A DNA stretch of 64,000 nt, from NCBI RefSeq assembly GCF_028769735.1, contig NC_088171.1, positions 72,185,216 to 72,249,215 of the forward strand. The letters are read 5' to 3'. Within the stretch, counting starts at the first letter, position 1. The number at the start of each line of letters is the position of its first letter. Positions 42,101-57,100 of this stretch are shown here, one piece after another. The stretch is from Zonotrichia leucophrys gambelii. Lineage: Eukaryota > Chordata > Aves > Passeriformes > Passerellidae. Below the pieces are notes generated by a model. The model had not been told where the DNA came from. It made no database searches and saw only the letters and a list, made by a program, of their open reading frames with translations. A program made the position numbers and the translations under genes.

Positions 42101-45100
42101 CAAGGGTAGTAGCAATGGACTGTCTTTGGCACAACATCAAAGAAAATGGAAGAGAAATCTCTGCTCAAAGTATTTTTACACAAGCTTTTTTAAAAAAAAA
42201 TTATTTCTGGACTGAATATATTGACAGCATTTGTGTTCACCTCACATCACATCAACAGATAGCATTGCTTCATTTTAAAAGTAATACTCCAGGAAAATTT
42301 GACCCGGATTTTAAGAATTAAGTTGGATCCATTCTACACGCTCAGGAATTCCTTCAGCAAAGATATAGGAAGAATTTAAGGGCATTTCCAAGTGCTTTTG
42401 CAGCTAGACTCTAAACTGCTGTGGTGCAGGGAATGGCCTCTCCCAGGAGGACAGCGGCAGGGCCTGGCAGCCATGGTCTGTGCCACCATCCCGGGCAGGA
42501 GCAGGGCACCCACAGGTGACCAGGACAGCCCTGGTGCTGGGCACTGGGAGCTTCCTGGGAATGGAGACAGCTGGGCAGGGCTGTCAGGAGCTGGAGACTG
42601 GCCCTGCTGTGGGGTGTCTGGGCCAGGGCCATGTGGCTGACTTGGAGTCCTGGGCTCTGGGCAGGGGGATAGGGACAGCCAGGCCTGGGCAGTGAACTCG
42701 GGACACTTTTCTCAACATGCTAAATTCACCTTGATGTGAAACTTTATGAAACATCAGGACCAAAACCAAATAATTGAAGTGAGATCCCATTTGTTTTAAA
42801 AGGTTAAGACCAACCACTAACTTATTTTGTGTGTTTAAATGGAATACACCAGAGAGAAGTGGCTTTCTAGCATGGATATTTGTAACAAGGTTGTACTGAA
42901 AATGTACTTTTACAGTTGTGGTAATTAAATTCCAAAAAATTGAAATTGCAGGCCGTGACTATTCTCCAGAGTTAAATAACACCCCTCCTCTACCTCATTC
43001 TGTAACACTGATTTAAACAGCATAGTTAATCTCATTTGTGAAGTGGCTTTAGGTTATGAAAGACAGCTGTAAATTGCAGTTTAGCTCCCACTAATGTCAT
43101 ATTGCTGGTTAGGATACCTGGCAATTCAGTGGGTAAAATGGTTTTCTATTCACCCTACAGACCAAGCTCCTTTCCCTTTTGTGAATATTACGTGCTGGCT
43201 GCTGAATTTCAGAGCAGTTACTGAATCTCTGCAAAGATCAAAGTCAATTGACCTTGGGATGTATACACTGAACAATCAACCTACAATTATGCACAAATAA
43301 GCTGCCTGTTGTGTCTTATTATTCATTTGTGGTTTCAAGAATGACTTGATATTCTGGGGTTGGTGTGGTCCCACTTTTGTCTCCTAACACATTAATGAAA
43401 TAGAGACCAACTATGTAAGCAAGCAGTTGGCAGGTAGCTAGTGAAGGGAATAATGGTTTAACTCCTGGGAATATTCATAGCACACGATTTTGCTCACAAT
43501 TTACTATATCCAAACACCAAAGTACAGTCTAGAAACAAACAAATTCAACCAAATGTATTGCTTAAGGTTACAGAGTGCAATACTGAAGCATTTAGAGAAA
43601 ACAAGGCATACAAAAAACTGCTAATGCTGTAATAGTAAAAGCAATAACAACCTTGCACTCCTCCTTGGCTCTCCTCGTGCTCTTTACCCCTACATCACCA
43701 ACAAAATCCCTCAATTACTATAATAACCAGCTCCTTTAGTATTATCAAATAATCAGCACCAAACTTTTCACTCTACTTGGTGACTCTGTGTTAAAAGGAA
43801 AATGTCACTGGCTCTGCACATTAGATAATAAGTATTTATATATATTTTAGTGAAGTTTAAATACACACTTCTTTCTAACTCACAAAAAATAACCGCAAAA
43901 CACAACATACGGATTCCACATACACAAAATACATCACATATGATCAGGGCAAACACCCACACAAATAACTGATTTCAAGACATCAAAGATGCTTTCTTCC
44001 AGAGGATATTCCAGAAGGTCCATGAAGAGATCCACCATCACCAGAAATGTCAGATTTCCAATGCATGTGTGTGCCATGTTTTTTTGGTCTCAACCGTGCT
44101 AAGCTCTGGATCCTTCCATACACCACATAAGCTACATAACTCAGCCCTAAGCCAAAATCTCTTGTCTCTCTCATATCACTCACATCACTGCATGGTTCTG
44201 GATACTTCCTGCTCTGGCCCTTGTCCTTAAATCCTCTAGAAACTGCAAAATGGGGCTGCTTCTCATGTTCCTCACATACTTTCTGGAGGAGAACCACCAC
44301 GGGCCACAGTGGATGTCAGTTTATTTGTATATCTATGGAAAAGCCAGCTGAAAAACCAGTCAAGGCTAAAAGCAGGTTTGTTTGCTTGATGTAGTGACTG
44401 TTCTTCAAACTGTATGTGAGATTAATGATTTTGACACCTTTATTCTTCTACAAAATTAAACTCCAATGAGTTAATGGACTATAGAGCTATTTAGAGGAGG
44501 CCAATGGGCAGAGATAGAGCTAGACTACTGAATCTGATTATTAGATAGCTAGATGATTAAAAATAATTTTGAAGACAATGGGAGAAAGATGCTACAGTGA
44601 TTCCAAATCTTCTTGGTGCTTACAGGAACTAGAAGGGATGGTTCCTTTCCATTCTTACATAAAGCAATTTGAAGATTATAATAAGAATTACATTCTATAG
44701 CATCAAAAATCAAGAGGCAGACTTTGAAGTAAGGTTCAAACACTGCCATTTTCAAAGAAAATAAAACAATAAAAAAAAAGGACAATATTAAAAAGAAAGG
44801 CAAATAGACATGTGCTAGCAGATCACAGCACCATGATGCCTCATGCACAGCTGTCAGGAACAGTGCTTTCACACAGGGGCTGTGTTTAAACTGTTACCAC
44901 ATGTGCTTAAAGCAGATTCACACTCTTTTGTATCTCCTTACTAACCTGAGATTTGCTGTCCTAAGCCACCAGCAGTCTTGATTTTTAATCACTTTCTTGC
45001 CCTTACAGATGTCACAGTTTATGAAGTAACTGAATGGGTTAACTATAGCAAGTGATTGGTTTAGTAAGGTAAGCACAGCTCCTATACCATAGTTAATACA

Positions 45101-48100
45101 GTAAACCTAAATATGGTTCAGAGTGACTGATTCCTGAGTGTGTGAATTTATTAATCTAGTTTTATCTTGCTTGGCTATCACCATATCTAGCAAAGAAAAA
45201 GCTGTAACAGGTTCACAGTTTCTGTTCAAAGAAATAGCTGCTCTCGAGGGTAGAAAAGATCTTGTTTCCCAAACTAGATGTGTTGTTCTTGCGCCAGCAT
45301 TGTGTTCCTGTTTTTAAGAGCCTCCTCCCACATACATACATTCTTCCTCATCCTGCATTTACAGGTAATAATTCCATATGCTTTTGGTGTTGGGTTTTTT
45401 TTTTTTGGTTTGGTTTTTTTTTTTTTGTTTTGCTTTGTTTTTGTTACTTTGTTGTTTTTTTTTTTCTAGACTCCCAGCCTACATACGGCTTTTGCTTACA
45501 AAATAGGCACTTCTGAGTCCTCAGCTGAAAACCTGTTTACAACCTCAGCATCTTGTTTTCAAGTCAAGTGGATTCCAAAAACAGACAGTGAAGAAAAGGC
45601 CAGATATGGAGGGCTGATGTTCCTAGCTGGTTTTCTGTAATTGCTGCATTTCAATTGGCCTTTCTTCTGTACAAATGGACATAGATTTTGGAATGTTAAT
45701 GTTTTCCTACCTGCATTAGAAATGAGTACAAAGATTTGCTATTTTCATTGCTATATCAAAATAGTTCTTCTAGACTCAAACACTCAGTTTATTTCTCCTT
45801 CATCTGTTCCTTCTCCTTCCATTTTATGACCATACATTGTCTAATAGATTTTTTTTTTCTTAATGACTCCTATTTCATGAACATTGCATTTTTTCCTGTT
45901 TCTATTCCTTCCATTTTTAATAGCTCTCTTTTTCTATTGTAGTATGTTCTCATAATAAAGGGTAAAATGAAATCAAGAATCATTGAATCACTGAGTTGGA
46001 AGGGATTTAACAGGATCGTCGAGTAATCCAAATCTTGATTGAAAACATTAAATCTATAAAAAAAGATGAAATAGAGCAGTGAAGAATTACTGAGGTTATA
46101 GGAAGTTCCTGCATTTTAGTGCGTTGGTTCTTTTGGAGTTATTTAAAAATATACTATGTCTATTTGATTGTGCTTACATTTTTGATTTATAAGAGTTAGT
46201 GCAGCAAACCAAAGAATACCTCAAAACCCATCTCATTCAGCTGTGGAATCCTATTAATATAATAATACATAGCAGGCTGTGTTTTTGTAGAAAGAACATA
46301 TCTGCAAGATACCTTGTTTATAAAAAGCATAGCAACCCTGGTTGCATTCAAACAGGCAAATTAGCAGAAAAATTTATATTGAAATAATAATAAGAAAAAT
46401 GTAAAGGATATAGGAATTCAATACTTGAACTATTAAACAAAAGTCAAATGCTTTATTAAGATAACAATCTTGGTGCAGAACATGCAAAGGGTAAAACAAA
46501 AATATCCTCCAAGGGTAACCTTCAACTTAGGTACTGACTTTTTAAAAGAAAACAAAACAAAAAAAAAAGGCAGCCATGAGATTCAAGAACAACAAAAAAG
46601 GTAAAATTGCACCCACTGCAAACAGCAAAAAAAGCTACAAGCATTCCACAATAGCACTATCATCTGTAAAACATATTGTCCTGATATTAAGAATTGCAGG
46701 AGAATTTTAAAAAAAATATCATGAGGATGCTGTCTTTCTGCTTCTTGAGAGTATCAAAATGTCAGTGAACTTTCTCATTCATTCGCAAAAGTAGCAGTGA
46801 CAATTTGTTCCCTGTAAATGAATGACACCAAAAGAGGCTAAAACCAGTTTCATAGAGATGAAAAAATTCAGTAAATGAACAGATCAAAAAGCACTAAGCA
46901 TATTTCAAGATTCAGAAGCAACCAGGTACTCAAAAGGCAAACTGAGTATAAAAGATGGTGGCATTTGATTTCAAAACAAATACAACACAGAAAGGTCAAT
47001 ATAATAAGAATGGAGGGTGCTAGAGTGAAAAAAAAAAATAATAAGAAATATAAAGAGCAGTGGAATAAGAATTTGTCATTAGATCAGAGACAAGATGTAA
47101 GGTGTTCTCTCACTTTGGAACCTCAGGCTCATACCCTTGAGGCAGGCTGGAAGTCTCTTTCTGTGAGGGCCATATGGGAGGCCACATGGCCTGAGACAGA
47201 CAGGGACCACAGTTTGGCTGATGTTGGGATCCTTGGTTTAAGGAACAGGCTGCCCAAAGTGTAATTGGGAACCCGGTGTTCTGTTTTAAACGTATGGAGC
47301 TAAGAATAAGCATCCATACTCTGGTGACTCACACCTTTATTACACACCCTTCAAAACCACAAATGGGTTCTCTAACTTGGAGTGCAAACATGCAGCCACA
47401 GCTAATCAGCTTTGCGAAAAATCAACTGGTATGTCAATCCTTTCAACATTGCCTGGGACCTCTCAAGGCTTCTCCCTCTTGGGTTCCCCAGCTGCCTCTG
47501 CTCTTCGCTGTGATTAAACAGAGCCGGTGGCACAAGAGCTTTTGTCCTGCACTGCAGTACAGAAAACTAGCAAGGTACCTTATGCTGACAGCCCTTGTCT
47601 CCAGGGGCAACAGATTATCAGATCTTAATGAATATCTGGCAAAGCTGCAAACTAGGTAAAGGTATTTTCATGTTTTCTTGAGCTGAGTGCTGCTAAGCAC
47701 TTCTGTGGTAATGCACTTTATTTGCTCCTCTTCCTGTTATCTCTAAGTCAAATTATATCAGGAATTTATAAAGTTTGCCCTTACAAAGACAAATAGGTCT
47801 TTAATTTGTAAGGAACAAGAGACCATGGTGTCAAGTCTTATCTCTATACATATGGGCTCTTGAATTTCATGTCCTTTTATCAAACTTCTTGCTTTTCTTT
47901 GAACTACTGTATAACACTAGAAAGAAGCAGTCTTCCTTTCAGACTCTAAGGAACTCAAAACAATTCTGACTCTGAGTAATAACTGACCTCTTACTTAAAA
48001 AAAAAAAAATCATGGTTGCATACTGAATTTTCCCAGTTTTACTTAGAGCAGTTGGGTTTCATTATGCCTTTGAAAGATCAAAGAGCTCTCTTCAGCTAAA

Positions 48101-51100
48101 CAGTAGTGATGGTAACAATAGAGCATTATACAGACTTCTGCAATTACCTTCACAAAAGCGTGAAGATCTTGTTCTTCTCTCCAGGCAGGCCAAGGCAGTA
48201 TAAAATCCCTGTTTTATGCTTTTGGTACATCTATTTAAACATCTGGATTTCTTTGTCAAATCAAGAATTATTTCTTGCCAGTGTTTTCAAAATGTGGGGT
48301 AGCAAAAGGACCTGGTAGATATGAGGATTTGCTTTAGTTGAGACATTGGCATTAACTTACTAAAAAGTATAAATGGATGAGCCAACTCCAGACTTCTCAC
48401 AACCTAGCTCAGGTACTAAGAAAACTCTCTTGAATAGCTGAGCAGAATAGTAGGATAGATTAAAAAAAATATTTTATCTAGTGTATACAAATCAGTTATC
48501 AGGAATGATAAATCAAGCCTCTGAATTCTTGAAAAAGCTGTACAAGTCATTTTAGGAGACAGACATTGCTAGCATTGCAAATCTGCCACATTAACTGAAT
48601 AGTCAGTCATTGGCTTCAAGTTTTAATATGGCTTTTGTCACAGTCTTCCTGTCTGATCTTAGACAGATCACTATTTGATGCTTCTGCATTCTCCCTGCAG
48701 TAAAATGTTAACAATGTCCAGCTCTGTATGTAACGATTACAACATGATTTGAGAACCTTGGGTATAATTTGTTCCATGTTTATGTAAAGACTGAGTATGA
48801 TTTAACTGGAATCAAGAATAGCAACATTGTGGTTTTGCCATAGCTTGCTGAATTTAGAGGGTGGGGCAGATGGCCTCTCCTTAATGCAGCTGCAATGGTA
48901 GAAAACGGAATTGTTCTCAGGTTTTTGTCATTATCCCACAGCTGAAGGTTACCATCACTAAAGGTTTGCATGGGTAGGTGGAAAAGTTTCTGAATTCCAA
49001 GGTTGGCTATATTAGTTAAAGTAGCATTTTGAGGTATCTTAAAAATTCCTCAAAAAGGAATATGTGTGCTCTCATATGAGAAGTTAAAGAAAATTAGGTG
49101 CCTGACTTGTAATGACATTCGATGAGAATACAAAGAGTTCATAAAGGATCCATGCTTAAACCCCATTATTCAATTAGAACTGTGCCTACAATTCAAGAGC
49201 ACCAAATTTCTTTACAGCTTTTTCCTAAGTCAGAGGAAATGAATTCAAATATCCTGATATCCTTCCACTGAATATAATGGGAACTTCTGTCCTATACTGC
49301 ATTAGTCAATTAGAAAAGGGAATTCAGATAGTAGAAGATGGCAGCAGGTATTCTGTTGTGATTAGGAGAAAATATTTTTTTAAAAAGAGTACATTCAGCA
49401 AACATGCACTTCAATAATAATTTTAGTGTATGTGCTTTAGTCTTTAAATTATGTGATGTGTATAGTTAGTGAAATAGGTCTGTATTATATGTCCAGATTT
49501 ATTTACCTTTGATTTCTCTGGGAATTTACCCAGAGTTGGTTGATCACTCTTTATCAGAGGTCAGAATTGTCTGCTTAATCACTGACAAAATATTTTCTTG
49601 AGAATCATGAACTTTCAAAAATGCTTCATAATTAAACTGTAAGCAAATACAGCACCTTAATTAAGCTATATGAGCACATACATTTCTCATTCCATGAAAA
49701 CCTCTATTCTCCTGTGGCAGTACAGGAGAATCTGTCTGAAAGATGAACAGCAAAACAAAATTTAAAAAAAAACCAAAACCTTGGCCTAATATCCAGAAAT
49801 GTTTTTACTGGGATACAGTTGAATAAAACATCAGGCTTCTTCAGCAAGTAACAGCTTCTGACTACTCCCTGATGGATGCGCTTGAAAGCAAATGCTCATC
49901 CTTTGCTTACTGACAAAGGTGACCCTTTGATATTCTGAGTGCTTGATGCTGACAATCAAACCCTGAAATGTGTGTATGAATTTTATATGCTGTATAAAAG
50001 TGTGTGTATCAGGGAGGAAGAAACAGGATGGAGAAGGGAGGATACAAACACTAAAATAAATGAAAACCCACATTCTGATTTAAATGAAGACTTAACAAAA
50101 AGGATACTAATTCATATCTACAAGTTTATTTGAGTCTTTAATCTGTTTTCATGCTTCTGTCATTTAGTTCTATAGGTCAGAAGCTGGGAAAATGAGATAT
50201 ATTTCTATTCTGTTATGTTCTCCAACCTTGTTTCTAAACATAAGTTTGTGTTATATAACCAGATGATAAAAGGTTTGTGAGGCAGTAGATATAACACAAA
50301 AGGCCGCACATTTATCTCTCAACACGACCCTTTTGATGAAGACTCCTCAACATGGAAAAACGTTTATGGGAAATGTTAGACAAGTCTGGCATTGAGTGGA
50401 TTCTTCTTTCAAATAAGTATTCCTCAAAGTGCCATTAGTGAGGCTGTGAAGGGACAGCTCAAGTGACCTGAATGCTGCAGCAGAATGTAGATCCTTACAG
50501 AGGCCAGGTCAGGGAGGCAAGGAGGTGGATTAGCAAATAATCAGCACATGTAGGGGGAGCTTTGCTTTGAAACAGGTGACAAATCAGTCGAGATCTTGAA
50601 GATAAGAGGACAAGCCAACACAGACGTCACATTAGGTATCCGCCACACACTGTCTGCTCAAAGAGATGAAGCAGATGCAGCCTTCTTTAGACAGATGGAG
50701 GAAACCCCTGTGCTCTTGGGGGACCTTAATCATTCTTATGTTTGCTGGAAGGGCAATATGTCTGTGTGCAGGCAACCCAGGTTTCTGCACAATGTCCTAA
50801 GACAACTTCTTCACCCAGGTGATTAATGAGCTGACCAGAGGGTGTGTTATGCTGGACCCATTCATCATGAATAAAGGAGAACTGCTCAGGGATATGGAAC
50901 TGCACTTTGCCCACAGGCCCCAAAGAGCCTTGAGTCAGGCAGAAAATTCTGGTAGAGTGAAGCATTATCCACAGCAGAGAAAAACCAATAAATCAGGAGC
51001 CTTTTAAGTAAATTGGACACAGTTCCATAAAAAAAAAATAAAAAAAAAAAAATTGATGCATCTAAGGACAGTGACAGGGATGAAATGTTTCTTTCTATAA

Positions 51101-54100
51101 TGTCTGAAATGGGGAAAGTTCTTAAATTCTGGTCTTTGGGGAAAGTTCTTAAATTCTGAAAATAGGGAAAGTAACACCAATTCAGGTTCAAGATCCAGGA
51201 TAGCCTATTTAGAAACGAGTATTAATTTTGACTGGAGAATCTGGAATTCCTTTGGTGAAAATACTTGTATCTATGCTCTCCTAATTATATAATATCTAGT
51301 ATTCATGAAAGGAAAGAATTCTCTCTGAAGCACATATAATTGCTGTGATACTATCAGTCTAAAAATTCTAAAGGAAATTGTTCATAAAATATTTCTGTAG
51401 GTAAAATAACAGATATTTATAAGGTGAAAGGTGTAGATCCTGACAGGATCTACCTGCAAGTAGCATGAGGGTCAAGCTCACTTGAGTTTACAAATACTAC
51501 AAATATACATGCAAGGGTTTTTTTCCACAGGCATTGACTCTTTGCCTGCAACCCCCTTGGCAGTTGTTATTCCCAAGGTGTGGGAATTATGTTATTCCCA
51601 TTCTTGGAGCAATTTTAGCCGTTGTAAGCAGCATTAACTAGGTTTTAAGCAACTGACCTGAAATGTGCAAAACTACATGAAGTGGAAAGGAACTATGAAT
51701 GAATGCTCTGACACCTCAGTTTGCATGTCCTTTAAATCCTCTGCCAGTGCTCTGATCAGCTTGGTTGCTGTTAGGCACAAGGAAATATGTCAAAGAGCCA
51801 AAGGTACACATATGTTGTTTGGTTCTGTCTCTTGGGGAGAACTTTCCACTAATGACAACATGATGCTAAACACAAAAGTTATACAAATGACTTTGTTGCC
51901 TTCCAACATGAATATATAGAATGGGCAGAGATGACCAATATGCTAAAGATGACTAAATGATCATTATGTGAGCCTCTGCAATGCATTAAAACCTCCTTTG
52001 TTCCATCAGACATCTAATGTGAAGCATCACTTAATGTTTCATAGAGACAAAGTATGAAATAAAGCCAGAGGGATGATATTCCTATAAAGAGAGACCATTT
52101 CAGTTGAGCTCTCCAGGAGCCGTGCCCTGTACCACATGGCATAAGCAAGCTGGGGATAGAAGGACTGCAATCATCATCAGATGTGACTCCAAAATAAACA
52201 ACTCTGGTGAGAAAACAGTGGGAATTAGAATTCTAACATAAACACTTGCTAATGTCTCCCCCTTGTCCTTTAATCTAAATTTTTAAACTTCAAGCTCACT
52301 CAGCATTTTATTTCTTTACAAACCGTGTTTTTCTGTTTTGAGGTGGATTTTTTATGAAATTAGAAGACAGAAGAGAAAGGACTGATTTTTTCCTTCTCTT
52401 TCCCTCCTCTGAAATTTCAGAGGACAATTCTTTCCTTTCCTTCATCTGCCACCTCAGACTTTCATGACAACTCCAAGCTTCACTGCATCCTGAAGTACTT
52501 GCAAGTGCATGCTGAGGTTTCTTTCACCCCATTAATGGTGAAAGCAAGCCACAGTCTGCATTAGTGCATACGGATCAACAGTAGACATTCACATCACAAC
52601 ACATTTTCAGTTTGTATTTTGAAATGTTACACTGACTGGCCACAGCTCTCAACCTGCTGCTGCCCCACTGTGAACTGATGTTCACCAGAGAGAGAAATGG
52701 CAGCAAAAGAAAAGGGAGGCACAGACAATACATTTAATTTAATAAAGAGATTTCTCTAAGCTTTATGGTGTACTATATTTGGTAAGCCAACTGTAAATAA
52801 CAAATGGTGGAGTAACAATGGTTGTCTTAGGCCTGAAGGAGGGATTTTATTTTTCAGCTATCCCTAGCCTTCAAAATTTATATTCATGATGTTGCAGCTT
52901 CATAGCAGGAACACTATTGTACTATACAAACAAACAAAAAAATAGTAATGCAGCTCCACATAACAGCGATCTAAATAATCCATAATCAAGCATGAACTTC
53001 ACATGTGGTCTCTCCCTAGAGAGGAAGATTAAGATGTTCAGCTGTTTTTCTATAACTGGAAGACTAGGGATACACAGTTCAGGACTTTGTGCAGACTGCT
53101 AACAAGAGTAGAACAGGATAATCTGGGAAAAGATGTGATCCAAAATATAAGCACCGGTATGAGTGGGTAATTAGCATGTGGAAAACAAAATTGTTTTGTT
53201 TGGGACACAAAAATGAAAAACAAGAATTAACAGAAATATTGCCTTGAGGGTACCAGGATTTGTTTTTTTCGGTAGACGGAATGGGAAGAAGGGGAGGAGG
53301 TTCTGTATAGTTACACTGTAAGTACCATCATGTGCCATCATGTAGGAAATGTGGTTTGTTTGAAACAGATGGTTGTAAGGCTTTTATATTGTGCAATATA
53401 TTTGGATACAAGGATGATGCCAAGTAGATTCACAATTATGATGATCGTAAACATCAACCATGCTGTATTTCCTGCCTTTTCATTTTCTGAATAATATCCT
53501 TGCCCATCCCACCCTTTGCTCATTATCTCCTTTCTTAGCCTCCGTGTGATGGTTTAAAACCTGCAAGCTGTTTCTGGATTGTCGTTGTGGGCCTCTAACC
53601 TCTCAGCTGTCCCTCATTACGGAGTTATCTCTATTCCGCAGGGACCGACAGCACACAGAACTTCCACCAGCGCCCGTAAATCTTTCAGAGAGGAATACAA
53701 GACAAGTGTGTGTATGTGTGTGCAATGCAATATAGAAATGAAGGGCACTTGGGAAAGTCAAGTGCTGGAACATAAAATATGACTGATGGATGAGGAATAA
53801 AGGAAGCGCAGATGCGCCACAGCATTTGTTCTGCTTCTTAGGAGAATGACAAGTACAAGCCTACTGAAGAGGGAGGCAGGTGACCTAATCATACAAACTG
53901 GGGGGGGTGGAGGGTAGGGAAGGGGCTAAGAACTCTGATTTTTTTTTTGTTTCCCAACCTCTGCTGTGAAATTTCTGACTTTTAGCTGTGTGGAAGGCCA
54001 CTTAACCTCCCTGTACATAAGTTTTGTCACACGCAAAAGGCTGGTCTGCATTGTCTCTGGATGCAGAAGGCAAAATCTTTACCCCAAGAGAGCCTATTCT

Positions 54101-57100
54101 AATAATCAGAAATAAATAGAAAATTCCTTTGTGATACTCTCTGAATAAACAGAAGTTACAAAGGTAACTTTTAACTTTAGGCGTTGTAAAAATAACAAAT
54201 AGTCTGTGCTTGGAACAGGAAATTGAAGGCATCAAGTACACATCAGTGCAAGTTACAAGGCAAGGTAAAAAAAACAAACCGAACAAGTGCCAATAAAGCT
54301 GCATAAAGAATGTTAGAAGTGCAGGTGGGGGAGTCATTTTAGTTTGACTTTTCCCATCTTGCTTTTTCGGGGTACAAAAATTTTAAAGGTAAGTACAGAA
54401 CACTAGTGCAGTAAAATCTGAGAGAAATTGAAGATTTCTCTTGCTAGTTATCATGCCATCCAATTAAGATATGATACCTTTTAACCATTGGAGTAATGTT
54501 ACCCATTACTACCTAAAATGCTGGAAAGGCATAGACTGTATTACATGACAGTAATTTTTGTTGTTTAAATAGCCCCTTGTGTGCGCTCACAGCCAGATAA
54601 TTTTGCCTCAGTATGTTGTTTAGTCCCTCTACTTGCAATGGCTTGGAAGAGATTCTGCCTTTTGTTTCATTTGCTTCTGCTGAAATACACTTCTGTGCTT
54701 GCCTTCAGAATGGTTGTAGCCAGAAGTAAAATCATACAACAAAAAAAGAAAAACACTGCTGAAACGACACTGTGATAAAATTTAATTCATCCCCTCCTCA
54801 AAAGCAGGGTCAACAGTACCTTAAATCATTTCTTGACAGAGGGGAATTCATCGTTCCAAGAGGTTCTTTCAACACTAAACAAAAAGATTCTGGGTTTGCC
54901 TACAGTAACACAGTATCCCTTTTGCTTTGCCAAGCCACATACCAGCAGGAGTTTGACTTTATCTTCCCTGGAAAATGGAGTTGTCAGCAGAGGTTGATTG
55001 TTTATGATGGGTTGTACAGGTAGTAACATCAGATAGCTTCCAGGCGAGCATACTGCTTGAACTATATGAACATCAATAAGACACAGCAAAAATGAAAAGG
55101 ATATCTGGAAGTTTCCTTTTAGTGCCAGCCATCCAGAGCATTACAAAACCATTCCACAGTTGTGCCTCTTGTTACCAGGAAAGCGGGTTGGTTCTTCCCA
55201 CTGCAGACTGCCAAAAGCTGTTCTTGGGTTAACGAGCAAGATTTAAGACTTGTTCAGATCTATTTTTAGTCTTAAAGAAAGTGGAATCTCATCCCTTTAT
55301 GTAAGAATAATTCTAGGTTTGTGCTCTAAACTCAGTGATGGATGCCAGTACATGGATTTTATGTAGCCAGTAGGACTGCCATGTCAAAGCTGTCAAATGC
55401 ATAAAAAGAGTAACTGTACCTATGAGTATGATCTTGGAACAGGGCAGATTTTTTTCTTTTCTTTTCTTTTTTTTTTTTACCCCTGGAGTATCTGAAGATC
55501 TCTAGGAAACACAGCATATATTTTTATATATAGTTGTACTATCACTTCATTGTTTACCCGTGATTTAAAGCTGCATTCACCACAGCCCTTTCAAATTGTA
55601 CTAAGCAGCCATGTGTACAACTAGATCTCTTTTAAAACCCAACTCAGGTGTTGCAAATTTTGGTTAGGTAGTACTTCTAGACACGTCTCTACTTTGATGC
55701 CCATGTAATTCTTTTATTTCATTTTTGGATTGAGTCCCTGCCAAGTGCTACAATTTCTGAACCAGAAGAAAAGATATCTTCAGGTTAAAATGTGACTGTG
55801 CCCATCAGTCACACTTCAATGCATAGCCATAGTTCACAAGTTATTCAGCAGTGCATTGAATAAATCTAGTCTAGAACTTTTCTTCAAGTTCCCTGAGGTC
55901 TGAGACTATAGTGACTGGGGGCGTGAATTTAATTTCTTTTTAAAAAGACTTTATTTCACAAACACACAGGAATGAAATTCAGGAATAGAAGGATGGGCAA
56001 TGAAACGATCGATCCAGTGTCAGCACCACAGCAAAATCAACTTATGTTTGTAACACTGTGAGCATCATGTTGGCAGCTGCATATCCTTGTCCAGTGAGAT
56101 ATAGCTGCATGTTTGGGCTGACAATGAAGTGTGAGGCATACCAAAATGGGGAGCACTTTTTAACAGTTGACAGTACCCACCGCTATCAAAAAAAAAAAGG
56201 TTTCAAATGTACTTGGACAGTTAATTCCTAAAGCATGGAATGCTTTGGGTTCAATGAATAGAAGAGTATGCAGGGTATAGACAGCAACAGTGCTCTGGTC
56301 TGTGACTCAGGTGATGCTACAGCATTGTCTGCAATACTGCCTTGAGCTCTGTCTTTTATTATCCCAGCCTGAATGCATTCCCTTTCACTGTTCTTTTCCT
56401 ACGCTCTAAAACTACTATGAAGCAAATCTGTTTTTTGTACTTTAAACAGTTACAGGATTTCACAACTGTAATTTGGGCATCTCATACAAATAAAGTTGTT
56501 TTTTAGAATCTTTCACAACAGACTTCTTACATCTCAAATTTTGATGTAGATGTTTGGATTAAACAGATGTTAAAAAAATGAAGAGGAAAAAGTGAAACCA
56601 GCATGAGTAGAAGATTTTTTTTTTTTTTCATTTTATGGTTATGACGTTAATGCCCACCTAGCTTTAACCACTAAATACAAAAACCCCAGAAGATGCATGT
56701 CTATCTGTTTATACAGTAAGGCATAAGCACAATTCCTGTTTACATACATATATAGCTATTGTTTTAAAAGATTTTGCTGTTCAAATTTCATCTTTATACT
56801 CCCACCATTTTTAAATCTATATTTAAGGTTAACATTTAATCCTCAGAGAAAAAAAAATATGCTTCATAAAAATGTTCATAATCCTCATTTGCCCACATCA
56901 ATCAAGTTTAATTGCTCAGTTAAATTGCCTAGTTACCTCAATTTAGAGACATTTAGATGTTTTTATCATTTCCCCTCACACCAATCCTCAACTTTAATAA
57001 CAAAAGGCTGCTCTTTCATGCCTCTTGGCTAATTGTTCAGTTAAAAGAGTGTGAGTGGTTCTGGCATTTGAAAGATGTGTGAAAGGCCACTTGTGAATGG

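Noticed and set aside
42392..42817. Overlapping ORFs on both strands in the GC-rich patch
   Set aside because: Frames open on both strands reflect low stop-codon frequency in GC-rich DNA; no domain.
43983..44300. 105-codon minus-strand ORF in intron 2
   Set aside because: No family recognised, no promoter, splice or polyadenylation context; probably chance.
45262..45516. Phe/Leu-rich plus-strand ORFs resembling membrane proteins
   Set aside because: Produced by the poly-T tract (TTT codons).
46875..47659. Two plus-strand ORFs of 127-129 codons, and a CAGGCTGCCCAAAGTG word resembling CR1
   Set aside because: No domain recognised in the ORFs, and the CR1-like match is only about 15 nt with no flanking landmarks. 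A degraded repeat is possible but not supported.
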